From: Scilla litardierei
Lineage: Eukaryota > Streptophyta > Magnoliopsida > Asparagales > Asparagaceae
Length of the DNA stretch: 64,000 bases
Reading direction: 5' to 3'
Assembly: GCA_030789695.1 (NCBI GenBank)
Contig: CM061132.1
Location: 155,912,817-155,976,816, forward strand
Notes under the pieces: model-generated
Database searches by the model: none
Told to the model about the DNA's origin: nothing
Seen by the model: only the letters and a program-made list of their open reading frames with translations
Made by a program: the position numbers and the translations under genes
Shown: piece after piece, positions 24,101 through 32,970 of the stretch
Layout: each line of letters opens with the position of its first letter
How positions within the stretch are numbered: the first letter of the stretch is position 1

Positions 24101-24801
24101 GTGGTAGAATTGATGAGATATAATTTGAATTAGGGATCCTAGTGGGTGTCCCTAGAGTGGAGTTTGCCTAGTGGTACCATTCTTGTATGCTTGGTTGTTT
24201 ATTATCTCAATTTTTCATACCCTACTTTCATTGCACACCAAGTGTTCGATAAAATGCCACATCCACCGATTGCGTTTTCCTTAGCCGGAAAAACAATTGA
24301 GTTATCCTCAGATTGAACCCATATGCTTAGCAACCTCATTCCCACACACCACACAAGCTTCCTCGCCTATTTGCCTCTCCGATTCTTGAACCCTAGGATG
24401 TTGGTTTGGTAGATGGTTTCACACACATTTTCACACACTTCCACCCCGTTAGTGTAGTTGGTTGTTAACCGCCGTTACCATTCCTACATCAATTGAATTT
24501 GTGATTGCAAAACGACTTGTCCCCGTGATCCGACCCGGTCTCACCGGATATAAATTTATTACTTGACGTCCTCCTACACTTGGGAGTAGCGCTCAAGCAT
24601 CACATACTTGAGACGCGTTCAAGCATCGCGACGCGGCAGCTGGAGGAAAAACGGAAAGCTGAAGGCGAAATGATCGAAGCCGCTATCCGCCGCTATCATG
24701 ACGAGCATGGTGTGCCGATGTTGCAAGAGGCTAGGGAAGCGGGGATTCAGCAAGTGGCGAGAGATGTGAGGGCTCCGTCGGCTGAGAGGTGGCGCCGCTA
24801 A
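21190..24801 (+). pseudogene. Antisense spliced ORF of element B, 'putative gypsy type transposon' family
   Basis: The gene runs opposite to its host element. Exons are 21190-21943, 22003-22597 and 22668-24801. Both introns (59 and 70 bp) have GT-AG ends and keep phase, and the same splice sites are preserved in copy A. Exon 1 contains LRFPIHPYLLYLLNFLEL and LAPRSWGLLVGFVVL, which match the conserved block of this plant family as I know it. Exon 3 encodes a coiled coil rich in Glu, Lys and Arg. Breaks are a TAG at 21652-21654, a 15-base G run at 22337-22351 (7 in copy A) that shifts frame, and solo LTR D inside exon 3. The function is unknown; such extra antisense ORFs occur between pol and the 3' LTR in Tat-lineage elements. 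Confidence 0.75.
23025..24625 (+). mobile_element. Element D: solo LTR (Athila/Tat-like) in the antisense ORF of B
   Basis: This 1601-bp sequence starts TGATTAGGG and ends TTCAAGCA, flanked by TCGCG on both sides (23020-23024 and 24626-24630). The reading frame of exon 3 resumes exactly after it. It lacks internal coding sequence, as left by LTR-LTR recombination. Its start resembles the LTR start of element F (GGTTCAATATT shared). A 186-bp unit is tandemly repeated about 2.5 times at 23228-23710. No hairpin array like that of C or F is present. Confidence 0.9.
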
Positions 24802-26606
24802 GAAAGTGGGTTTGGGGAGGCCTGTACCTTCTTGTGTAAGGGTTATAGCCAATGTTTTGTTGTAGTGTGTGGAAGGTTTAATGTATAACATTGATATTTG
24901 GGCAAATGCATTGTATTGGTCTTGTATCGAAACTGTATTCTTCCTAGTTGTGTCCGTAGACCGACAGTTTTGTGAGGGACGTAACTGCCCCCAACTTCGC
25001 TCTGCCGAGGATATTCCGGTCGTCGGTAGCGGGAAGTTGAGATATACCGCGGTTAGAAGGGGTTTGATCGGAAATCCAGAGTGATTCTCGGTGGACCAGA
25101 GGCGGGCCGAGGTAGCTTGTTCCGTACGAACGTTTGCTAAGCATTGCAACCGAGATCCAGAACTGATTGAGCGGTGGATTACTGGTTAGGCCGCCCCGAC
25201 AGAGGTCGGACGCAGCCTTGGGATGAGCGGCGCCTTCTCGTTTCAGCCACCTCGATGGAGGTCGGACTCAGCCTTCAGACAGGCGGTGCTTAGAAAGAAG
25301 AGGCGAAGGGTGGAGTAATTTCGAATGGGGGTAATCACTTCGTCGGGATTTGGGCGGGAATTGAAGGGGCCTGCTGGCGATCGCGTGATTAGACGTCAGC
25401 CTGGCGAATCGACGGCAGGCGGGAATCGAAGCGATCTGACCACTTCAAAGCGAACACGTGGCAGAAGTGACGGTTGCCAGTATGCGAGGCGTCAGAACAC
25501 ATGGATCGACGCTGGATAGGGAACGGATTGATGACACGTGTCGAGAGGTCGACGATCATGATGCTTTGCGTAGTCACGTAAAAGAGATTTCAGGGAGCGG
25601 AGCGAAGCAAAGCTAATTGTTGGGCGAAGGTTTTGGAAGCGGCTGTCTCTAGCCCGGCGTTGGGGGAGTTGTGTTAATTCCCTTTATTTAGGGTAGTGCG
25701 CCTGAGAAAACTTACAGCTGGTTAGTATCTTTTTTCGGGGGTGGTTCCCGTGCCTGAGTGCGCCTGAGTTATAGCTAGTGGTCAACCGGGAATAGTCTTT
25801 CCATCAGCTTTTATCAATATTTTAATAAACAGGACGGGCCCGTAGGTGAAACGTTGAGTCTATCTAGTTAGGTTGACGTCCTCGTAGTATTTGATGCGTC
25901 CCTCCCCGGCGTCGTGCCACTGAAGGGGTGCAGAGTTACTTCAGAGGGTTCCCGCTCGGGGGAGGGGTGGATGGTTGTGTCGATGCCGGGGGCGGTGGCG
26001 GCCGCTTTGGCCCTCGTTTCCAGAAATGGGGGGAGAGGGAGTCCTTGGTGGTTGCTCTATCCCGCGGGGCCTTGTCGCTCCTATCGACTGGAGTCGCCGT
26101 GTGACAGGTGCGGGAGGACGTGGTCCGCCGCCGATCCGTGCGTCTTCCTGGCGTATGTGTTCCAGGAGAAGTCGAGGAGTGGAAGGCAGGGCGCTACAGG
26201 TGTAAGTGGAATAGCCTATTGGAGTGCTCCGGCGCTCGGGGGCGAGTCCCCTGGGGTTGGGGCGACTTTGGCGGGTGCTAGGGTGCCCGATGGGGTGATT
26301 TGGTAGGTTTGTCCCGTCCATCGGGTTGGCTGCCAGCAGCGCCTGTGCCTGCGGGGCGTCCGTGGAGGGGCACGGTATGCCATTGGAGCTCCCGTTCCAG
26401 TGCCTTAAGTTGTCTAAGGGAAGGCGGGGAGCAGCAGGCAGGGTGCCCCTCGTGTAAGAGGAATATCCTGTTGGGGTATCGTTTACTAGAGCAGTTGGCG
26501 TTCCTCGCATTTTCCGCGTCTTCTAGGGGGAGAGTGTGGCGAAAGGATTGTCCTTTCCTTAATTCTCTCTTTCGCCCCCCTCCACTTTGAAGAGGCTGAG
26601 GGGGGG
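24802..26606 (-). other. Non-coding part of B between antisense ORF and internal promoter
   Basis: No protein-coding gene is supported; overlapping GC-rich ORFs on both strands appear to be shadows. Positions 24648-25830 are missing from copy A. Both copies of the 25840-26600 part are preserved, with A's at 45000-45765. Confidence 0.6.
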
Positions 26607-26614
26607 TATTTATA
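26607..26614 (-). promoter_or_regulatory. Candidate internal promoter TATA box, element B
   Basis: On the minus strand TATAAATA is followed by a C-rich stretch and CTCAGCCTC, in the sense direction of the element and downstream of the tandem array. The A copy has the same box at 44988-44995. Confidence 0.5.
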
Positions 26615-26921
26615 ATGGTATATTTTTCGCCTCCTCCCTTCCCTTAACGTGATAAGCTGGGGGCCTCTTGGAGTTGTGCTCCTTAGGGACCGTTCCCGAC
26701 GGGTGACGCCTGACGTGACTCATCAGCTCCTGTTTTTCGGCGGGCGTGCCGTTATCAGTGGCGCTTGTCCCGATTGTCCTTTTGGTTTAACGAGTCATTT
26801 CGGTTGTCGGCTTTATAGGTGTCAAGCGTTACTCCTCAGTGATGGCCCCACGTGGGGGTTGCCTCGATCCGCGAGCGCTGATTTGTTTCCCGATGTTTGA
26901 GAAGAGGGGTCGCAGGCCCTC

Positions 26922-27748
26922 TTTGGGGAGGGCGGGTATTGGGCCGTCGCCTCCCCGCAGCCTCTATATTTGGACGAGTATTGGGCCGTCGCCTACCCCG
27001 CATATGGCGCTCCGGTTTGGGTGGCTAAGCTCCGTAAGCTTGCCCCGGAGGTCTTTTTCGGGGGGGAGCGAGCGCGTAGCTCAGCCCGTGCCCCTCTCCG
27101 GTTTGGGTGGCGAGGATTGGTCCTGCCCCGGAGTCTTTGAGAGGGCGGGTATTGGTCCGTCGCCTCCCCGCAGCCTCTATAGTCAGACGGGTATTGGGCC
27201 GTCGCCGACCCCGCATATGGCGCTCCGGTTTGGGTGGCTAAGCTCCGTAAGCTTGCCCCGGAGGTCTTCTTTGGGGGGAGCGAGGGCGTAGCTCGGCCCG
27301 TGCCCCTCTCCGGTTTGGGTGGCGAGGATTGGTCCTGCCCCGGAGTCTTTGAGAGGGCGGGTATTGGGCCGTCACCTTCCCGCAGCCTCTATAGTCGGAC
27401 GGGTATTGGGCCGTCGCCTACCCCGCATATGGCGCTCCAGTTTGGGTGGCTAAGCTCCATAAGCTTGCCCCGGAGGTCTTCTTTGGGGGGGAGCGAGCGC
27501 GTAGCTCGGCCCGTGCCACTCTCCGGTTTGGGTGGTGAGGATTGGTCCTGTCCCGGAGTCTTTGAGAGGGCGGGTATTGGGCCGTCGCCTCCCCGCAGCC
27601 TCTATAGTCGGACGGGTATTGGGCCGTCGCCTACCCCGCATAAGGCGCTCCGGTTTGGGTGGCTAAACTCCGTAAGCTTGCCCCGGAGGTCTTCTTTGGG
27701 GGGAGCGAGCGCGTAGCTCGGCCCGTGCCCCTCTCCGGTTTGGGTGGC
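26922..27748 (-). repeat. 213-bp tandem array of element B, part distal to C
   Basis: About 3.9 units of the same repeat as in A lie in reverse orientation. Element C splits the array; the other part is at 37702-40701. Confidence 0.93.
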
Positions 27749-28105
27749 TGATCGCTCCGGGACGTGACCCAAAAGAACGGTTGTAGTTTTACCGCAAGTG
27801 CACGGTGTAGCAGCGAGCGGGATATCGAACACAGGGAGGACGAATGACTGTGCTTGCTCCGATCAACCTGGCTATTTAAGAAGAGAAATTTGTCTTTGGC
27901 GATCCTGTCACAATCGTCAGACAATGTGCGAAATATCAAATCAAATAAAGAACGTCTAGGGAATGGGGAATCCCCGCTACACACCGTACTTCATAAATGT
28001 GGTTCATCGGTATCAAAATTGCTAGAATGAGAATTCGGATGAACTAGTTGCAACTGAATGTAGAACCAAGCTCACGCTCTCGCGCTGTTGCCGGTCTATA
28101 GCTAT

Positions 28106-28409
28106 CCTAGGGTCGGGTCCAATCTCTTGCAAACCCTACCCTAGGGAAGCTAGCATTAGGATCAACATCATCGTCCAATCGCGCACCGAGCCCAATCTCT
28201 TACAAACTCGGTCCACGATCTAGATTAGGATAGTTCCTACCTGTCCAATCTCTTGCAAACGGGTATCGGTATAGAATTGCAACCGAAATCCTAGTATCGG
28301 TCCAATCTCTTGCAAACCGATACTTCGAAAAATCCGACTCCAACCCAATTCGGATTTCTAGGGCTTCCTATCAAATTGGGATCCAATCTCTTGCAAATCC
28401 CAATTGATA
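28106..28409 (-). repeat. Array of five stem-loops with one constant loop, C 3' LTR
   Basis: Five hairpins share the plus-strand loop CCAATCTCTTGCAA (one copy has CTTACAA). Loops are at 28119-28132, 28192-28205, 28245-28258, 28302-28315 and 28383-28396. The stems differ: CCTAGGGTCGGGT, ACCGAG, TACCTGT, AGTATCGGT and ATCAAATTGGGAT, each matched by its complement on the other side with at most one mismatch, wobble or bulge. A sixth hairpin (AAATCCGA stem, 28330-28357) has a different loop. Confidence 0.9.
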
Positions 28410-28796
28410 TGAATACCTAGCAATCCGTAGTAAATCGATCCCGATCTAATCTCTAATAGCAATTCTAGCTCAATTTCTACCAATTCATCACAAATATGAA
28501 AGTGGGCTTGTAGGGTTCATCCCCACGCCCCAAGACGCGGAGACTACTCACAAATCATAGCAAGATCACAAAAATAATCGTTGAGATAAGCAATAGAATT
28601 CATCACAACAATGATATAAACAATAAAAATAGAATTTTTAAGGAAAAGAGATGCAAACCAATGTAGTTCTTCAATTAATCCAACAAAAATCCAAGTTTTG
28701 CTCCTTCTCCAATCACAAGAATAAAGCTAAAAAAACTAATCTAAAAAGCTGCAAAAAATCTCAGAGAGAGCTCCCAAAACTAGGGTAAAAACAGGG

Positions 28797-28804
28797 TTTA
28801 AATA
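28797..28804 (-). promoter_or_regulatory. TATA box of the element C LTR
   Basis: TATTTAAA in the context GGGGCTATTTAAACCC lies on the minus strand, about 400 bp before the hairpin array, which would therefore be transcribed. The 5' LTR copy is at 36928-36935. Confidence 0.6.
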
Positions 28805-28884
28805 GCCCCAAAAATAGTCCAAAAATTGTGACCAAAATGCCCCTGCACAGCCTGTTTTCCGCAGTTTTCGCTACAGGCAGCGCA

Positions 28885-29275
28885 TCGCACTCGGCCGAGT
28901 GACAAAAGTCGCTCGGCCGAGTGAGAAACCCTGTAATTTTCCAGAAAGTCAGGGCCTTCAGGGGTCTCTACTTCGGGGGCGGCTCGGCCGAGTGAGTTGT
29001 CGTCACTCGGCCGATGACTTCATGATACTCGGGCGGACGGGATAATCCACTCGGCCGAGTGGGTCTTCTGAAGTTCAGGCAGCCGAAAAACAGTAACTTG
29101 GATGTTTTGGAGGGGCTTCGTCTGGGCGCCACTCGGGCGGACGTGGTATCGTCACTCGGTCGATGTGGTCTTCGGTGCTCGGCCGAGTGCACATAGAAAT
29201 CGTGTCTGAACTGGTCGGCCGAGCAGTGTCTCGCTGGTCGGCCGAGTGGCTCCTCCACTCGGCCGAGTGGGACAC
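28885..29275 (-). repeat. Cluster of ACTCGGCCGAGT palindromes in U3 of C
   Basis: About twelve copies of the 12-bp palindrome or close variants (such as GCTCGGCCGAGTG, CACTCGGCCGATG and CACTCGGGCGGACG) lie in 390 bp. The cluster is repeated in the other LTR at about 37016-37405. Confidence 0.9.
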
Positions 29276-29564
29276 AAAAAATGCCCAATCTGCTTGTTTT
29301 GGCCTCCTCGTCGCTCCTGCGACGTTCATTCTTCTTCCGCTCCTCTCCAATCAGCAAAATACCCCTCGGGGAGGTCCTCGGTGGCCGTCTAGAGTAAGCA
29401 CATCTCGAGATCACTCCAAATCGCGCCAAATCACCTGAAATGCGACAAAACAACAAATCGTGAAAAGTATCGCAATATCGTCGATATATCGTGAAAAACA
29501 TGATTTGGGCGATCTAAATGGCATGCAAACATGCGGAAAAAAGGTGTAAAATAAGGAGTGATCA

Positions 29565-31138
29565 AAATCCCCCAAGCTTGCCTCTTACTCGTCCTCGAGG
29601 AAGATAAGTAAAAGGCGAACCCGGTGGATTCGGAAAACGAAAATGGCGAAAAACGGAAGAAGAAAAACGAAGAAGAGTGAAAGCGAAATAAAACAAAGAA
29701 GAAAGAAAGAAGCGAAGAGGTAGGATACTAGATCATTTTCTCAGGACGTGGGTTTCACTTACTCATATAGCATGCACTGAATGGAAAATACATGTCAAAG
29801 AATTTTATTTCGATATCATAGTATAATAGTGCAAACAGAAATAGAAAACCCACGAACAACGATACAATCATGAAAAACGGAATAATTTTAAAATTAACAT
29901 CGTCTGAATCATTTAAAGCGGTATACAAATCACAGATCACACACTTTTCAATTGAACGCTTTCTATCAGGAGTATAAGAGTATCACACTATAGAATAGAG
30001 AGAATAGAAAAGTATGGATTTCATGAAATGAGTGCTAGGCTTAGATTTCTGGATTTCGTAAAACTAAAATAATCTCACCGAGTATAGAATATTACTTAGC
30101 CTAGGTTGTCGTGCGATGTCGAGTAGTCACTCTCTCTCACATCAACGGATCCCCTCCCCCAAGCTTATCTATAAGCGTGGTGGCATAAAAAAATATTTAC
30201 ATCCCCATTTTTATATATAGCTCCAAAGGTAATAAGAAGAAAGAAGAAAGAAAGAAAGTGAGATGGGATCTTTTATTGAGGATTTTTCCTCTTTTCTTTT
30301 TTTTTCTTTTTCTTTTTTTTTTACTTTTTTTTTTGCAATAGGCAATATATACACAACGATCCCAACTCAAAGAGAGATAATGATATACAAGAATGTTTTT
30401 CTCTCTTTTATTATATTTTTTTTTGAATAAGAAAATTGGAGCTAGGAATTAATAGCGGGGGAAATGCCATAAAATAGAATCGCTAAGGGGAGATTCACCA
30501 GTGATTTTAAAGGTAGAGAAATGATGTTCAGGATTTGTGGAGAAAGAAATATATATAACTCTCGGTTCACTCTATAAGACATGCACGACAACTTCAGCAG
30601 TGTAATCTAATCTACTCAGTTTCGATCACAAAAAAGCTAACTAATCCAGATATATCATAGCTAACATCATTCAATCATCCTGAAGTGAAGCGTACAATTC
30701 ATGCATATAGAAGTGATATAGGAAAAGAAAGTCAGTACTCCAGATATAAGCATTCAATGCGTGAATCTTGGTGTGTTTTCTGTGGTAGCATACATATGAA
30801 TATTCAGGCTCAGCTAATAATAAAATTTCATCCATTTTCATGCGGAAAAAGGTGTGGGTTACTATTCCTAAATGCAAGGCAAGTCATAGCATATGATATC
30901 TGAAATAAAACCTAAGACATGACAAATATAGCATGCATATAGAATAAGCTAAATCCAACGTCATCATCATCATAGAAAAGTCATCTCTAGCATGAGATGA
31001 AAAAGAAAGAAATAAAGATAAAGGAAAAATAAAACTATACAATGCGGCACACAGGAAAATAAGAAAAACGTGATGCATGACAAAATAAAAGAAAATTGAT
31101 GAAAAATAAGTGCAAAAGCGAAAAAATGGTGTGAAAAA
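29565..31138 (-). other. 3' untranslated interior of element C
   Basis: AT-rich sequence with poly-purine and poly-pyrimidine tracts (29680-29715 and 30270-30430) and no supported gene. It ends at the purine tract beside the 3' LTR. Confidence 0.6.
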
Positions 31139-31750
31139 CTAAAAATAAAGGTGGCAAATCGAAAAAGAACGTGAGAACTCACTCCCCCAAGCTAAATGGC
31201 ACAGTGTCCTCAATGTGCAAAGTGTGGCACACGAGAGACAAGAAATGTGAGGGGCAGGTGAGGATGCATGCATGATAAAAATAAAAAGAAAAATAAAGAA
31301 ATGAAAATATGATGCGGACATGATGCATGCGCAGATAGGAGTGATACAGATATATAAGTGGCACCAAAATCTCTCCCTCTCTTCCAAAAAAGATATATAA
31401 AGCTGGTCGACATGAGAATCCCAAAATAAGTGAGGGGAGGGGGGTGGACAAAAGTGCAACGGGACCCAGCGGAGACGGGCAGCACAACGACAGGAATAAA
31501 CCAAGGCATCAAGGGTGCCTAAGAAGGTGGCGCTGCACCGTCTCCGTCCCGAGGCGGAGGAGGAGGTGGTGGTGGGTGCGGCAGGGAGAGGCTGTGCGGG
31601 ATGTGGGTGCACTGTAGGCTGTGCGGGGTGTACGGGGTGTGTGGGGGACGGTGGAGGAGAGTCCTCCACCTCGTGAGAGGGGCCGGGCTCGTCCGACCGC
31701 TTCCGCTTGGCGGAAGCTCTCGTCGAACGCGGCCGTGTCCGGGGCGGCAT
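31139..31750 (-). pseudogene. Start of an Athila env-like (ORF1) protein in element C
   Basis: The frame opens with MPPRTRPRSTRASAKRKR, a basic nuclear-localisation-like start, followed by a Pro/His-rich stretch. Athila elements carry an extra ORF at this place with such a basic start. The conserved remainder of that ORF is not recognisable here, so it appears truncated or very diverged. Its role in the family is not established. Confidence 0.5.
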
Positions 31751-32309
31751 ATCGGCCCCGAGCGCGCGCCGAAAAACGTGAAAAGTGTGGCGTGTGCAAA
31801 AATAATGGAAAGAGAGTACCCCGACACGCCGCGAGTGCTAAGCAGTGGAAGCGTGCGAAGTCAGCGCCTCCGCGAAGTCCGAATCAGCCCGTAGAAGCTC
31901 CCCTGAGCTCCCCTAAGCTCCAATAAGCAACCTGCGCATGAAAAGGCGATATCAGTGAGTAATAATCAAAATGTATGGAGCATTAGGGGTATAATAGATA
32001 GATTTAGGAATTGATTTGGGTTAGGGGGGCGTTTAGCACATGGATCCTCAAGAAATACTCGAAAAGAGGAGAAAACGGGCAATAGGGGTGATACCGGAGG
32101 TGGCCGGAGCAGCTGCCGTCGGCGGCGACTCGGGCGAGTCGCGGCAGTGGTCGGCCGACAGTGGCGGGCCGAGCGGCGGCGCGGGCGAGTGGGCCGGGCG
32201 AGTGATGTGCGAGCGAGGGCTATCGGGCGAGGGAAATGAAGGGTCGCGGGCGTTTGGGGGATTTTTGCGATTTCGAAAAATGCGCCCCCCCTCGCCCTTA
32301 TATAATAAA

Positions 32310-32645
32310 AGTTACGACTCGGCCGAGTGACTAGGCCACTCGACCGAGCGGGATCAATGAAAATTTCTCCTCGCTTACGCTTCGGCCGAGTGGCTTTGTC
32401 AGCCTCGGCCGAGTGGAGTAAGTCCATTCGGCCGAGTGACTCAAGCTACTCGGCAAGACTCGCCCTAGGAGGGTATCCGTTTTACTTGGCCGAGTGACAA
32501 TATGTACTCGGCCGAGTAGAATTTATACTGAAATGAGGAAAATAAACAGAGAGTTGGGTACAGCAGACTTCCCTTGTTCGTGAGCGGCTCGGCCGGACGA
32601 ACTTGTGTACTCGGCCGAGTGACTAGTATACTCGGCCGAGTGAGC
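32310..32645 (-). repeat. Second cluster of TCGGCCGAGT palindromes, interior of C
   Basis: About ten copies or variants of the palindrome seen in the LTR occur here, between the gag-protease ORF and the env-like ORF. Examples are near 32316, 32508, 32615 and 32632. Confidence 0.88.
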
Positions 32646-32970
32646 CTTGTGTTCTGCTGTTTGTCTTCGTTTTGGCTCTAAACTCCGTCTTTCTTCCTCC
32701 AATCGATTTCATCTTCCTCCTAAGCGTCGAGCGCCTTCTTGGGGCGCTCCTCGTCGACTCGTTCATCCTCCTTATGATAGATCTACCTATCTCCTCTCCT
32801 GTCAAGAAAAATAGGACCCGTTATCACAAAATTTTTGGGCGAACGACTCAAAACACTAAAAATTTCTAAAACGAAAATAAAGAAGAAGTAAAAATAAAGC
32901 AAAAACCGTCGGGTTGCCTCCCGACAAGCGCTCGTTTAAGGTCGTGAGCTCGACCCCCTATAATTTTCAA

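Larger units (their letters stand above)
27749..29564 (-). repeat. 3' LTR of element C
   Basis: The LTR is 1816 bp. On the minus strand it contains the palindrome cluster at 29275-28885 in U3, a TATA box at 28804-28797, and the stem-loop array at 28409-28106 in the transcribed part. An ORF of 177 codons (28968-29501) is present in both LTRs but has no recognisable domain. Confidence 0.93.

Noticed and set aside
25914..26590. ORFs of 130-190 codons on both strands in B (and 45091-45686 in A)
   Set aside because: They are GC-rich shadows of each other with no recognisable domain, and differ between A and B by frame-breaking changes.
28106..28409. CRISPR-like array
   Set aside because: The repeated 14-mer lies between inverted, not unrelated, flanks at irregular spacing, in a plant LTR with no cas genes. 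A hairpin array explains it better.
28968..29501. A 177-codon ORF in both LTRs of C (also 37099-37806)
   Set aside because: It spans the U3 palindromes, has no recognisable domain, and is identical in both LTRs only because they are young copies of one sequence.
31601..31926. Plus-strand ORFs opposite the env-like start in C
   Set aside because: They have no domain and lie antisense to the element; the basic MPPRTR start on the minus strand is the better explanation.
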